Translations under genes and position numbers: made by a program
Assembly: GCA_963771015.1 (NCBI GenBank)
Contig: CAVYRN010000005.1
Span: 62,001-126,000, forward strand
From: CAVSJJ01 sp963771015
GTDB lineage: Bacteria > Actinomycetota > Actinomycetes > Actinomycetales > Dermatophilaceae
Length of the DNA stretch: 64,000 bases
Direction of reading: 5' to 3'
Notes under the pieces: generated by a model
The model's input: only the letters and a program-made list of their open reading frames with translations
Told to the model about the DNA's origin: nothing
The model's database searches: none
Shown here: one piece after another, positions 36,576 through 46,460 of the stretch
Position numbering within the stretch: position 1 is the stretch's first letter
How the letters are laid out: the number at the start of each line of letters is the position of its first letter

Positions 36576-38138
36576 ATGGCGCACGAGACGACGGGGACCC
36601 CGACCGGGTCCACGAGCACGACGGCCGACCACTCCGAGGACGGCGCCGCCGGCTCCGGCACGGCATCCGGCACGGCACCCGGCACGGCCACGACGCCCGC
36701 CCCGCCGGCGGACGACCTCGTCACGACGCGGCATACCCTCAAGGTCGGCCGCCGCAGCCTGCGCTACCGGGCCACGACCGGCCGGGTCGTGCTGCGTGAG
36801 GAGGTCTACAAGGACGGCGTCTTCACCGGGGTCAAGCCCAAGGCCGAGATGTCGATGACGGCCTACGTCCTCGAGGGCTCCGGCGGCAAGGTCGACCCCA
36901 GCCGCCCGGTGACCTTCGCGTTCAACGGCGGCCCCGGCTCCAGCTCGGTGTGGCTCCACCTCGGCCTGCTCGGCCCGCGCCGGGTCGACGCCGGCGACGT
37001 AGGCGCGACGACGCCGCCGCCGTACGGTCTGCTCGACAACCCGCAGACCCTGCTCGCCGTCTCCGACCTCGTCTTCATCGACCCGGTCTCGACCGGCTTC
37101 TCCCGGGCCGTCGAGGGCGGCACGCCGAAGGACTACCACGGCTTCACCGCCGACATCTCCTCCGTCGGCGAGCTCATCCGGTTGTGGACGACCCGCGAGG
37201 GCCGCTGGCTCAGCCCGAAGTTCGTCATCGGCGAGTCCTACGGCACGACCCGCGCGGCCGCCCTCGCCGACCACCTCCAGAGCATCCACGGCATGTACCT
37301 CAACGGGGTGATGCTCATCTCCTCGGTGCTCGACTTCGGCACGCTCGACTTCGAGTTCCGCAACGACCGGGCCTCGGTCGACTTCCTCCCGACGTATGCC
37401 GCCGTCGCACACTTCCACGGCAAGCACGGCCGCCGGTCCCTGTCGTCGGTCCTCAAGGAGGCCGAGGCATATGCCGACCGCGACTACCCGTGGGCCCTCG
37501 CCCGCGGCCATCGGCTCACCGTGGCCGAACGAGCCGAGGCCGTCGCCACCCTGGCCCGGCTCACCGGCCTGAGCCCGCAGTGGGTCGACCGCGCAGACCT
37601 GCGGATCGAGCACATGCGCTTCTACGCCGAGCTGCTCCGCGACCAGGGCCTGGTCGTCGGCCGCCTCGACTCCCGGTTCACCGGACCGCTGGCGGCGGGC
37701 AACGCCGAGACGGCCGACACCGACCCCTCCCACGACGCGATGTCCGGACCGTATGCCGCCGCCTGGAACCACTACGTCCGGGTCGAGCTCGGCTACCAGA
37801 GCGACCTCGCCTATACCCAGCTGTCGATGAAGGCCAGCGAGGAGTGGTCCTTCAAGGAGTTCGAGGCCAAGCCGGTCGACGTCTCCTCGCAGATGGCCCG
37901 GGCGATGCGAGCCAACCCCGACCTCAAGGTGCACGTCGCCTCGGGCTACCTCGACGGCGCGACGCCGTACTACGGAGCCCAGGACGTCTTCGCCCACCTC
38001 CAGGTCCCGAAGGCCCTCGCCGACGGTGTCGAGCATCGGTTCTACGAGGCGGGACACATGATGTACGTCCACGAGCCGAGCCGGGTGCGGCAGAGCGCCG
38101 ACCTCGCCGACTTCGTCCGCCGGGCCAGCGGGGGCTAG
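36576..38138 (+). CDS. S10 family serine carboxypeptidase
   Basis: 520-aa peptidase of the carboxypeptidase Y family. Seen: a Thr/Gly/Ala-rich N-terminus (1-48) without a clear signal peptide, FAFNGGPGSSSVWLHLGLLGP (oxyanion region), the nucleophile GESYG with Ser221, the catalytic aspartate in GYLDGATPYY and histidine in YEAGHMMYV. The absence of a secretion signal suggests a cytosolic enzyme, as reported for other bacterial S10 proteins. ATG 36576 is supported by a leaderless -10. Its TAG stop is shared back-to-back with the sortase stop in a CTAG palindrome. Confidence 0.92.
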   Translation: MAHETTGTPTGSTSTTADHSEDGAAGSGTASGTAPGTATTPAPPADDLVTTRHTLKVGRRSLRYRATTGRVVLREEVYKDGVFTGVKPKAEMSMTAYVLEGSGGKVDPSRPVTFAFNGGPGSSSVWLHLGLLGPRRVDAGDVGATTPPPYGLLDNPQTLLAVSDLVFIDPVSTGFSRAVEGGTPKDYHGFTADISSVGELIRLWTTREGRWLSPKFVIGESYGTTRAAALADHLQSIHGMYLNGVMLISSVLDFGTLDFEFRNDRASVDFLPTYAAVAHFHGKHGRRSLSSVLKEAEAYADRDYPWALARGHRLTVAERAEAVATLARLTGLSPQWVDRADLRIEHMRFYAELLRDQGLVVGRLDSRFTGPLAAGNAETADTDPSHDAMSGPYAAAWNHYVRVELGYQSDLAYTQLSMKASEEWSFKEFEAKPVDVSSQMARAMRANPDLKVHVASGYLDGATPYYGAQDVFAHLQVPKALADGVEHRFYEAGHMMYVHEPSRVRQSADLADFVRRASGG

Positions 38139-38860
38139 CCGGTCGTCGCCGTCGAGCCCACGAGGTGGGCGGTGACGACGATGTTCGCCGTCGTCGTGGC
38201 CTCGCTGCCGGTGGCCCGGTAGCAGCCGACGAGAAGGAGGCGCCCGGCCACCGCCTCCCGCACCCGGTGGTCCGTGTCGAACGCCGACTTGCTGACGACG
38301 AACCAGCCGTCGACGACGTACCTGACAGACCCGTCGGCCATCGTGACCTCGATCGTCGCGCCGGGAACGAGCTCCTTGAGGCGGTTGAAGACCGCGGGCT
38401 CCTTCCACGTGTGGCCGAAGAGATACACCGTGTTGGCCGCCGCGGTGCCGGGAGCACCCCCGCCGGTCCACCACGACACGGTGAACAGAGTGGGCGGCTC
38501 GACGGCACCGCCGTGGGCGGCCACGTCCGCGTCGGTGTACGGGGTGACCGCGTGGTCCAGGCCGATGGAGGGTGCCGACACCCGCAGCGGTGCCCCGACC
38601 GCGACCGTGGCGACGGGGTCCTCGGCCCGGCCCTCTGCGGCACGAAGCGCCGTCGTCGTGGTGGTCGTTCCCACCGCCGCCTCCGCCGTGGGTCGTTCGG
38701 GAATCCCGAGCACTCGAGACGCTCCCGATGTCAGCAGGCCCATGGCGAGGACGGCGAGAACGACGCCCCCGAGGGCGCGCTCCGCCCGGGTCAGCCGTCG
38801 TCCCGCGTCCACCGACGCGCCATCACGAACAGCCCACCGACACCGGCGAACACGGCCCAA
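38135..38860 (-). CDS. class E/F-like sortase
   Basis: Membrane-anchored transpeptidase expected to attach surface proteins to the cell wall. 241 aa from GTG 38860; an in-frame GTG at 38812 would reduce the overlap with the upstream gene from 70 to 22 nt. Seen: N-terminal helix ALGGVVLAVLAMGLLTSG, a Thr-rich linker, then the sortase domain with the catalytic histidine in YLFGHTWKEP and cysteine in LLLVGCYRATG. The Arg normally found before the last strand is not evident: TTTANIVVTAH has none, and the nearest Arg is two residues after the Cys. It lies directly downstream of, and overlaps, the repeat surface protein gene, which is its likely substrate. Confidence 0.82.
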   Translation of the reverse strand: MGRVRRCRWAVRDGASVDAGRRLTRAERALGGVVLAVLAMGLLTSGASRVLGIPERPTAEAAVGTTTTTTALRAAEGRAEDPVATVAVGAPLRVSAPSIGLDHAVTPYTDADVAAHGGAVEPPTLFTVSWWTGGGAPGTAAANTVYLFGHTWKEPAVFNRLKELVPGATIEVTMADGSVRYVVDGWFVVSKSAFDTDHRVREAVAGRLLLVGCYRATGSEATTTANIVVTAHLVGSTATTG

Positions 38861-40251
38861 CCGAGGCTCGGCGGGAACCCGACGGGCGGCCGTGGGGTGG
38901 ACCCGAGGTCGCCGCCGTCGGTCCTGGCGGCGGGCACCCGGTTCACCCGCTGGGCGGCGGACGTCGCCACGCTCTGCGCCGCCGCGCCGGCGCTCTCACC
39001 CTCGGGGCTCGGCGATCCCGACGGCGTGGTCGGATCGGCCGGCTGCCCTGAGGGGTTGGGGCCCTCGGCGGCGCACTCGGTCACCGTGGCCGCCCGGGTC
39101 GACGTCACCCGCTCCACACTCGGCTCCCCCGCGACCCAGGCGAACCCGGACTCGTCCCACACCCAGCCCGTCGTCGTGGTCGTCGTGGTCACCTCGACCT
39201 CACCGGCCACACAGTCCGGCGTCCCCTCGGTCACCACCGTCGCCACCACCGGCTCCGGCCTGGCCGGCCGCACCGGACACTCGGTCACCGTGGCCGCCCG
39301 GGTCGACGTCACCCGCTCCACACTCGGCTCCCCCGCGACCCAGGCGAACCCGGACTCGTCCCACACCCAGCCCGTCGTCGTGGTCGTCGTGGTCACCTCG
39401 ACCTCACCGGCCACACAGTCCGGCGTCCCCTCGGTCACCACCGTCGCCACCACCGGCTCCGGCCTGGCCGGCCGCACCGGACACTCGGTCACCGTGGCCG
39501 CCCGGGTCGACGTCACCCGCTCCACACTCGGCTCCCCCGCGACCCAGGCGAACCCGGACTCGTCCCACACCCAGCCCGTCGTCGTGGTCGTCGTGGTCAC
39601 CTCGACCTCACCGGCCACACAGTCCGGCGTCCCCTCGGTCACCACCGTCGCCACCACCGGCTCCGGCCTGGCCGGCCGCACCGGACACTCGGTCACCGTG
39701 GCCGCCCGGGTCGACGTCACCCGCTCCACACTCGGCTCCCCCGCGACCCAGGCGAACCCGGACTCGTCCCACACCCAGCCCGTCGTCGTGGTCGTCGTGG
39801 TCACCTCGACCTCACCGGCCACACAGTCCGGCGTCCCCTCGGTCACCACCGTCGCCACCACCGGCTCCGGCCTGGCCGGCCGCTCGGGGAGGGAGCACCC
39901 GGCCGCGAGGATCTGAGCCCCGGTGACCGAGCCGACGAAGGTGGTGTCGAGGTTGAGGCCGGCGAACGCCGGGATGCCGTCGACCGCCTCGAAGCTCGGG
40001 ATGATGTCGCCATCGTGGTGGGCGTGGCCGTTCGACCAGTCGATCGCGGACTTGTCGACGGTGATGGCGTTCCAGCCCGATGCACCCGTGGCGTGGCAGA
40101 GGGTGATCGCCTCGTTGTTGCGAGCCTGCGCCGACGGCGCCAGTCCGACATGCACAGCGAGGACGGACAAACCGAGAACGGCCACGACTGCCGTTCGACG
40201 AAGGTAGGTGGCGGAATGGGGCATGACGGCATGACGGATGGAAGCCAACAT
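38791..40251 (-). CDS. secreted surface protein with four identical 68-residue repeats
   Basis: 486 aa from ATG 40251 (GAAGG upstream; ATG 40224 and 40305 also in frame). Order: Sec signal peptide with TAVVAVLGLSVLAVHVGLA ending at SAQA; a domain with ITLCHATGASGWNAITVD, then a GHAHHDGDIIPSF segment, a Cys/His pattern recurrent in actinobacterial wall proteins; four 68-aa repeats, each with TECPV and PDCVAGE cysteines, a seven-Thr run and GWVWDESGFAWVAGE; a Pro/Ser/Ala stalk; then a hydrophobic helix (SLGWAVFAGVGGLFVMA) and RRWTRDDG tail. No LPXTG is present; LGSTP lies ten residues before the helix. The layout is that of a wall-anchored stalk protein; the ligand is unknown. Confidence 0.8.
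   Translation of the reverse strand: MLASIRHAVMPHSATYLRRTAVVAVLGLSVLAVHVGLAPSAQARNNEAITLCHATGASGWNAITVDKSAIDWSNGHAHHDGDIIPSFEAVDGIPAFAGLNLDTTFVGSVTGAQILAAGCSLPERPARPEPVVATVVTEGTPDCVAGEVEVTTTTTTTGWVWDESGFAWVAGEPSVERVTSTRAATVTECPVRPARPEPVVATVVTEGTPDCVAGEVEVTTTTTTTGWVWDESGFAWVAGEPSVERVTSTRAATVTECPVRPARPEPVVATVVTEGTPDCVAGEVEVTTTTTTTGWVWDESGFAWVAGEPSVERVTSTRAATVTECPVRPARPEPVVATVVTEGTPDCVAGEVEVTTTTTTTGWVWDESGFAWVAGEPSVERVTSTRAATVTECAAEGPNPSGQPADPTTPSGSPSPEGESAGAAAQSVATSAAQRVNRVPAARTDGGDLGSTPRPPVGFPPSLGWAVFAGVGGLFVMARRWTRDDG
39074..39883 (-). repeat. four tandem 204-bp repeats inside the surface-protein gene
   Basis: Units begin at 39074, 39278, 39482 and 39686 on the plus strand, each 204 bp. I see no base difference among them; the fourth diverges in its last six bases. 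In-frame length (68 codons) means unit gain or loss would not break the reading frame. An assembler could also have miscounted the copies. Confidence 0.92.
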
Positions 40252-40327
40252 GGCTGCGACGCCTTCGAAAGGTCGAGGCCCCTGCGCCTCGGGATACCGC
40301 CACACTACGGTTGTAGGTAAGCGGACT

Positions 40328-40392
40328 TTCAGTGATTAGTAAAGACTTAGTAAATGTTGACCGAACGGGCGAGCCGAAGTTCGTCCGTTCGG
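40328..40392. promoter_or_regulatory. AT-rich regulatory segment between the surface-protein gene and idh
   Basis: The 40252-40558 gap has no gene. It contains TTCAGTGATT (40328-40337), the direct repeat TTAGTAAA-GAC-TTAGTAAA (40336-40354, 11-bp period), and inverted repeats CCGAACGG/CCGTTCGG (40361-40368, 40385-40392) and TCGTCC-GTTC-GGACGA. An 11-bp direct repeat places both units on one helix face, as for OmpR-type response regulators. Which flanking gene it controls is unclear. Confidence 0.45.
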
Positions 40393-40496
40393 ACGATGGC
40401 CTCCGACGGGCCTCCATCCGCGGACGCGGCCCGCCCCCGCCACCGACTCCGACCGGGACCTCGCGCCCCCCGCCCTGGCACACGCGCTACCATTTC

Positions 40497-40516
40497 TCTT
40501 GATATCAAGATATCTT
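40497..40516. promoter_or_regulatory. compound palindromic operator upstream of idh
   Basis: TCTTGATATCAAGA (40497-40510) is a perfect 14-bp palindrome, overlapped by AAGATATCTT (40507-40516), a second perfect one, ending 42 nt before the idh ATG. Its AT-richness stands out. MarR-family regulators use such sites; the Streptomyces TamR regulator of citrate-cycle genes including idh is a candidate relative (from memory, not verified). Confidence 0.55.
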
Positions 40517-40558
40517 CGTTCTGTCCCGCCTCCCCGAACCGTCACCCCCGGAGTTCTC

Positions 40559-42772
<2,214 letters not shown>

Positions 42773-42808
42773 CCCGGCGCGGCGCGGCATACCCGCTGCG
42801 CCTCTCGG

Positions 42809-42853
42809 TTCGAGGTATTCCGGTGCCGGCTGCGGGTGCCGGAATACCTCGAA
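42809..42853. repeat. intergenic palindrome, GAGGTA family, after idh
   Basis: Perfect 15-bp arms TTCGAGGTATTCCGG (42809-42823) and CCGGAATACCTCGAA (42839-42853) around a 15-bp loop, between convergent idh and cupin genes. Related arms occur at 62139-62270. It may terminate both genes. A GTATGCCG word lies just before it. Confidence 0.75.
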
Positions 42854-42871
42854 TGCCGTGGGCCGTCTCCC

Positions 42872-43279
42872 TCAGTGGTGCTCGTGGGCGTCGGCGTCGG
42901 CCTTGGTCTCGTGCCGAGTGCCGTGCGGGTGCTCCGGCGGGGCGTAGATCGAGTAGACCTTGAGCGGGCCGTTGCCGGCGTTCGTCACGTTGTGCCACGA
43001 CCCCGCCGGGACGAAGATCGCGAAGTCGTCCCCGACCGTCTCGTCGAAGCCGAGGTCGTCCTCGGCCGGGCCCATCTGGACGCGAGCGGTGCCCGACTCG
43101 ACCCGCAGGAACTGGTCGTGGTCGTCGTGGACCTCGAGGCCGATGTCGTGCCCCGGCTGGATCGCCATGACGGTGAGCTGCAGGCTCCCCCCGGTCCAGA
43201 TCGTGTCGCGGTAGGCCTCGTTGCCGAGCGTCGCCGCCTCGATGTCGATGACGAACGGTGCGGGTCCGTGGTCGGTCAC
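42872..43279 (-). CDS. cupin domain protein
   Basis: 135-aa single cupin beta-barrel. Seen: MAIQPGHDIGLEVHDDHDQFLRVESGTARV, matching cupin motif 1 with two histidines and an acidic residue, and FVPAGSWHNVTNAGNGPLKV for motif 2. The His/Asp-rich C-terminal tail could bind metal. Small cupins of this type include sugar isomerases and regulators, so no function is assigned. A strong AAGGAG precedes the GTG start at 43279. Confidence 0.85.
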   Translation of the reverse strand: MTDHGPAPFVIDIEAATLGNEAYRDTIWTGGSLQLTVMAIQPGHDIGLEVHDDHDQFLRVESGTARVQMGPAEDDLGFDETVGDDFAIFVPAGSWHNVTNAGNGPLKVYSIYAPPEHPHGTRHETKADADAHEHH

Positions 43280-43531
43280 AACGTGCTCCTTCGGCGTGGT
43301 GGGCCTTCGTCTCGCACCCTACGCCGCGCCGTCGACGCGCTCGCGAGGACGCCGTCGCTGAAGGCTTCGAGCCGACTCGTTCGCATCGGCACAGTCTCTC
43401 AGCACGGTTGCCGACCGTGGCCGCTCCGGATCGGGCGCGGCGGGCCGCCGGCGCTTCAACGACGTCGTTGACACCCACGCGGCACCGCCGTACGTTCGAC
43501 GGGTTCCGGGGAGCCCCACTCAGGAGGGACC

Positions 43532-44155
43532 ATGCGCACCGCCGGCAAGTCGAGGATCCTGCTCGCGGCCGGAGTCGCCGCCACGACGATCGTCGCGACG
43601 GCGTGTGGCGGGGGTGGCTCCTCCGGGGCGGGCACCGGCTCGGCATCCTCGACCCCGACCGCGAGCCAAGCGGCCCCGAGCGACACGAGCAGCCCCACGG
43701 CGGCAGCGGCATCGCCCGCCGGGGTCGACCCGTGCTCGCTGCTCACCGACGCCGAGGTCGCGACCTTCGCCCCGGGCCTGAAGGCGCACCGCGTCGAGCA
43801 CCCCGTCGCCAAGATCAGCATCTGCGCCTGGCCCGACGCCAAGGGCATCCCCGACGTCATGCTGCAGGTCTACCCCGCCACGGGCCCACTCGCGGCCGAG
43901 CTCAACACCGGCCTCAACGCTACCGGCGGCTACTCGATCGCGACGGTGAGCGGCATCGGCGACGAGGCGGTCACGGCATACACCAAGGCCAACTCCTCGC
44001 TCGGGATCAAGGGCGGCCAGCTCGCGGCCCTCGAGGCACGTTCCGGGGACCAGGTCGTCATGATCTCCGTGACCTACACGAGCGTGACGAAGGGCTCGAC
44101 ACGGCTCAAGGCCCTTGAGAAGGCCATGACGACCGCGCTCACCCGCCTTCCCTGA
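43532..44155 (+). CDS. putative lipoprotein (DUF3558-like)
   Basis: 207 aa. Seen: a lipoprotein signal peptide with lipobox IVATAC (modified Cys at residue 25), a Ser/Thr/Ala linker (26-63), then a globular part with DPCSLLTDAEVATFAPG and a conserved-looking second cysteine in ISICAWPDAKG, resembling the DUF3558 group of actinobacterial lipoproteins. AGGAGGG lies at good distance from ATG 43532. Function unknown. Its stop codon lies inside the first unit of a 13-bp tandem repeat. Confidence 0.78.
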   Translation: MRTAGKSRILLAAGVAATTIVATACGGGGSSGAGTGSASSTPTASQAAPSDTSSPTAAAASPAGVDPCSLLTDAEVATFAPGLKAHRVEHPVAKISICAWPDAKGIPDVMLQVYPATGPLAAELNTGLNATGGYSIATVSGIGDEAVTAYTKANSSLGIKGGQLAALEARSGDQVVMISVTYTSVTKGSTRLKALEKAMTTALTRLP

Positions 44156-44195
44156 CCGCCTCCCCTGACCGCCTCCCCTGACCGCCTCCCCTGAC
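44144..44195. repeat. 13-bp tandem repeat, four copies, at the end of the lipoprotein gene
   Basis: CGCCTCCCCTGAC is repeated at 44144 (one base different), 44157, 44170 and 44183. The first unit contains the stop codon, and each unit contains another TGA in one frame. Confidence 0.8.
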
Positions 44196-44242
44196 CGGCG
44201 GCCCCGAGCGGCCGTCCGAGCGGCGGCCCAGCCGACGGGCGC

Positions 44243-45034
44243 TCAGCGGCCGCCCTCGGCGGCGTAGTGCCGGAACAGCAGGTAGGCCGCCACCGCGTCG
44301 AGGAGGTGCCACGCGGCGTGCCCCTGCAGGAGCGACTCGGGGTGACAGAAGGTCGTGCCGTTCTGGGCGAGGTTCCAGATGCCGAAGGCGGTCACCAGGG
44401 TCGCCACCGCGGCCACCCCGAACGCCGTCTCCTGCGGGGTCTCCCCCCGGCGCCACAACGCCACCTCGACACCCACCGCCGCGACGATCGTCACCGCGAA
44501 GGCGAGGTTCCCCGCATGGTGGACGACCGGAACATGGCCGCCGAGGTTCTCGGCGAGCTCGCTGGCGACGAGGACGGCGGCATACCAGCCGGCGAAGACC
44601 CACGCGCCGCCGCCGACCAGGCGGGTCACCGCGTAGGCCAGGGCGAACCCGGCGATGAGATACATGCTCAGCATGTCGAGGCGCCCGCCGAGCGCGCTCT
44701 GGGTCGCGTGCATCGCCGCGCTCGCCGGGCCGAGCAGGACGACGACCACCGCGTATGCCGTGGCCAGCCAGGGAAGCCGCGCCATTGCGCCGCCGACGGC
44801 CCCGCGGCGACCGGCATACCAGGCCACGGCGAGCCCGGCGAGGACGAAGCCGAGGTTGGAGGCGGTGTTCGCGGGCTGGCGGATCCACGAGTCCCGAGCC
44901 GCCTCGCAGAAGCCGTCGCCGCGACCCACGTCGGGGCCGAGCCAGCCCCAGCGTGCGGCCGCGAGCAGCAGGCCGACGGTCACGACGGCGACGGCTCCGG
45001 TGACGGCGAGCGGGCGGTTGTCGCGTGAGGTCAT
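44243..45034 (-). CDS. ceramidase-family (CREST-like) integral membrane protein
   Basis: 263 aa, about seven membrane helices. Seen: GDGFCEAARDSWIRQPANTASNLGFVLAG, HATQSALGGRLDMLSMYL and, near the end, GHAAWHLLDAVAAYLLFRHY; the Cys/Glu/Asn, His/Asp and His/Asp sets are at the positions of the metal-binding residues of alkaline ceramidases. Whether it cleaves an amide lipid is unknown, as sphingolipids are rare in actinobacteria. ATG 45034 is six nt after the minus-strand -10 TACAGT, which overlaps a GTATGCCG word. Confidence 0.8.
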   Translation of the reverse strand: MTSRDNRPLAVTGAVAVVTVGLLLAAARWGWLGPDVGRGDGFCEAARDSWIRQPANTASNLGFVLAGLAVAWYAGRRGAVGGAMARLPWLATAYAVVVVLLGPASAAMHATQSALGGRLDMLSMYLIAGFALAYAVTRLVGGGAWVFAGWYAAVLVASELAENLGGHVPVVHHAGNLAFAVTIVAAVGVEVALWRRGETPQETAFGVAAVATLVTAFGIWNLAQNGTTFCHPESLLQGHAAWHLLDAVAAYLLFRHYAAEGGR

Positions 45035-45040
45035 GCCCGG

Positions 45041-45046
45041 ACTGTA
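45041..45046 (-). promoter_or_regulatory. leaderless -10 box of the ceramidase-like gene
   Basis: TACAGT on the minus strand, six nt before the ATG at 45034; it shares three bases with the GTATGCCG word at 45044. Confidence 0.45.
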
Positions 45047-45145
45047 TGCCGCGCGTCGGGCGGGCGGTCGCCGGATGCCGCGCGCGCCAGCGTCCGGGCT
45101 CGTCCGGGCTCGTCCGGGCTCATCCGGCCGGTCGTCCAGCTTCCT

Positions 45146-45201
45146 GAGGGGAGGCAACACGCCGATCGGCCCCCGGCCGTCCCGGCGTGTTGGCTCCCCT
45201 C
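45146..45201. repeat. intergenic inverted repeat of the GAGGCAACACGCCG family
   Basis: 19-bp arms at 45146-45164 and 45183-45201 (one mismatch) around an 18-nt loop; the left arm equals the start of the 64-bp repeats near 29.77 and 29.97 kb. It lies between the divergent ceramidase-like and mdh genes, where terminators are not expected. Confidence 0.75.
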
Positions 45202-45312
45202 GCGGAGGTCGTCGCGGGGGGGCCGCGTCACAGTTGCCCGGGTGTGAGCCCGCCCGAGCACGCTGCTAACGTCAGGAGGACCACCCTTACCAGCGACAAA
45301 GGGGCACCCAGC

Positions 45313-46302
45313 GTGAGCACCTCTCCCGTCAAGGTGGCCGTGACCGGCGCGGCCGGCCAGATCGGCTACAGCCTGTTGTTCCGCATCGCCAGCGGCGCGA
45401 TGCTCGGCCCAGACACCCCCGTCGAGCTCCGCCTCCTCGAGATCACCCCGGCGCTCAAGGCCCTCGAGGGTGTCGTCATGGAGCTCGACGACTGCGCCTT
45501 CCCCACGCTCGCCGGCATCGAGATCGGCGACGACCCGATGAGGGTCTTCGACGGCGTCAACCTCGCCCTCCTCGTCGGCGCCCGCCCCCGCGGCCCGGGC
45601 ATGGAGCGCGGCGACCTCCTCGAGGCCAACGGCGGCATCTTCGCCCCCCAGGGCAAGGCGCTCAACGCGGTCGCCGCCGATGACGTCAAGGTGACCGTGA
45701 CGGGCAACCCGGCCAACACCAACGCCCTCATCGCGATGAGCAACGCCCCCGACATCCCGACCGAGCGGTTCTCGGCGCTCACCCGGCTCGACCACAACCG
45801 GGCGATCGGCCAGCTTGCGGCCCGGCTCTCGGTGCCGGTCACCGAGATCCGCAAGATGACGATCTGGGGCAACCACTCGGCGACGCAGTACCCCGACCTG
45901 TTCCACGCCGAGGTCTCCGGGCGCAACGCCGCCGAGGCCGTGGGCGACCAGGACTGGATCGAGAGCACCTTCATCCCGACCGTTGCCAAGCGCGGCGCGG
46001 CGATCATCGAGGCCCGGGGCTCCTCGTCGGCGGCCTCCGCAGCGAACGCGACGATCGACCACGCCCGGACCTGGGTGCAGGGCACCCCGGAGGGCGACTG
46101 GGTCTCGATGTCGGTGCGCTCCGACGGCTCCTACGGCGTGCCCGAGGGGCTCATGTCCTCCTTCCCCGTCACCGTCACCGGCGGCCGGTGGGAGATCGTC
46201 CAGGGCCTGGAGATCAACGACTTCTCCCGCGCGAAGATCGACGCCTCGGTTGCCGAGCTCGCCGACGAGCGCGAGGCGGTCACTGGCCTGGGCCTCATCT
46301 GA
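45313..46302 (+). CDS. mdh: malate dehydrogenase
   Basis: NAD-dependent malate/oxaloacetate interconversion in the citrate cycle. 329 aa, the length of the cytosolic-type enzyme common in actinobacteria. Seen: VTGAAGQIGYSLLFRIASG (NAD fold), the substrate-binding GARPRGPGMERGDLL, VTGNPANTNAL, and the catalytic WGNHSATQYPD. GTG 45313 has AAGGGGC upstream. It ends 16 nt before a strong hairpin. Confidence 0.97.
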   Translation: MSTSPVKVAVTGAAGQIGYSLLFRIASGAMLGPDTPVELRLLEITPALKALEGVVMELDDCAFPTLAGIEIGDDPMRVFDGVNLALLVGARPRGPGMERGDLLEANGGIFAPQGKALNAVAADDVKVTVTGNPANTNALIAMSNAPDIPTERFSALTRLDHNRAIGQLAARLSVPVTEIRKMTIWGNHSATQYPDLFHAEVSGRNAAEAVGDQDWIESTFIPTVAKRGAAIIEARGSSSAASAANATIDHARTWVQGTPEGDWVSMSVRSDGSYGVPEGLMSSFPVTVTGGRWEIVQGLEINDFSRAKIDASVAELADEREAVTGLGLI

Positions 46303-46317
46303 GGACGATCAACGGTC

Positions 46318-46370
46318 GGTACGACGCGAGGCCCGCCCGGGGTTCACCCGGGCGGGCCTCGCGTCGTACC
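46318..46370 (+). terminator. 24-bp perfect hairpin after mdh
   Basis: Arms 46318-46341 and 46347-46370 are perfectly complementary (GGTACGACGCGAGG... / ...CCTCGCGTCGTACC) with a GTTCA loop. There is no T-run. A GTATGCCG word begins four bases after it. It is longer than terminators usually need to be. Confidence 0.8.
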
Positions 46371-46460
46371 GGGGTATGCCGGGTGCCGTGCCCTGGGGGT
46401 ACACCCGGCCTCTGCGCGTCGGGGGGCGGGCCGGGCCGTGACTGCGGCACACCCCAACGC

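Noticed and set aside
39074..39883. CRISPR-like repeats
   Set aside because: Units are 204 bp, contiguous, without spacers, and lie in a coding frame; no cas genes are nearby.
36950..39916. Plus-strand frame of nearly 1000 codons across the S10 gene and the repeat region
   Set aside because: It follows the wrong frame of the S10 peptidase and the antisense of the surface repeats; repetition comes from the minus-strand gene.
45146..45201. Rho-independent terminator
   Set aside because: It lies between divergent genes, where no transcript is expected to end, and its arm is shared with a dispersed repeat.
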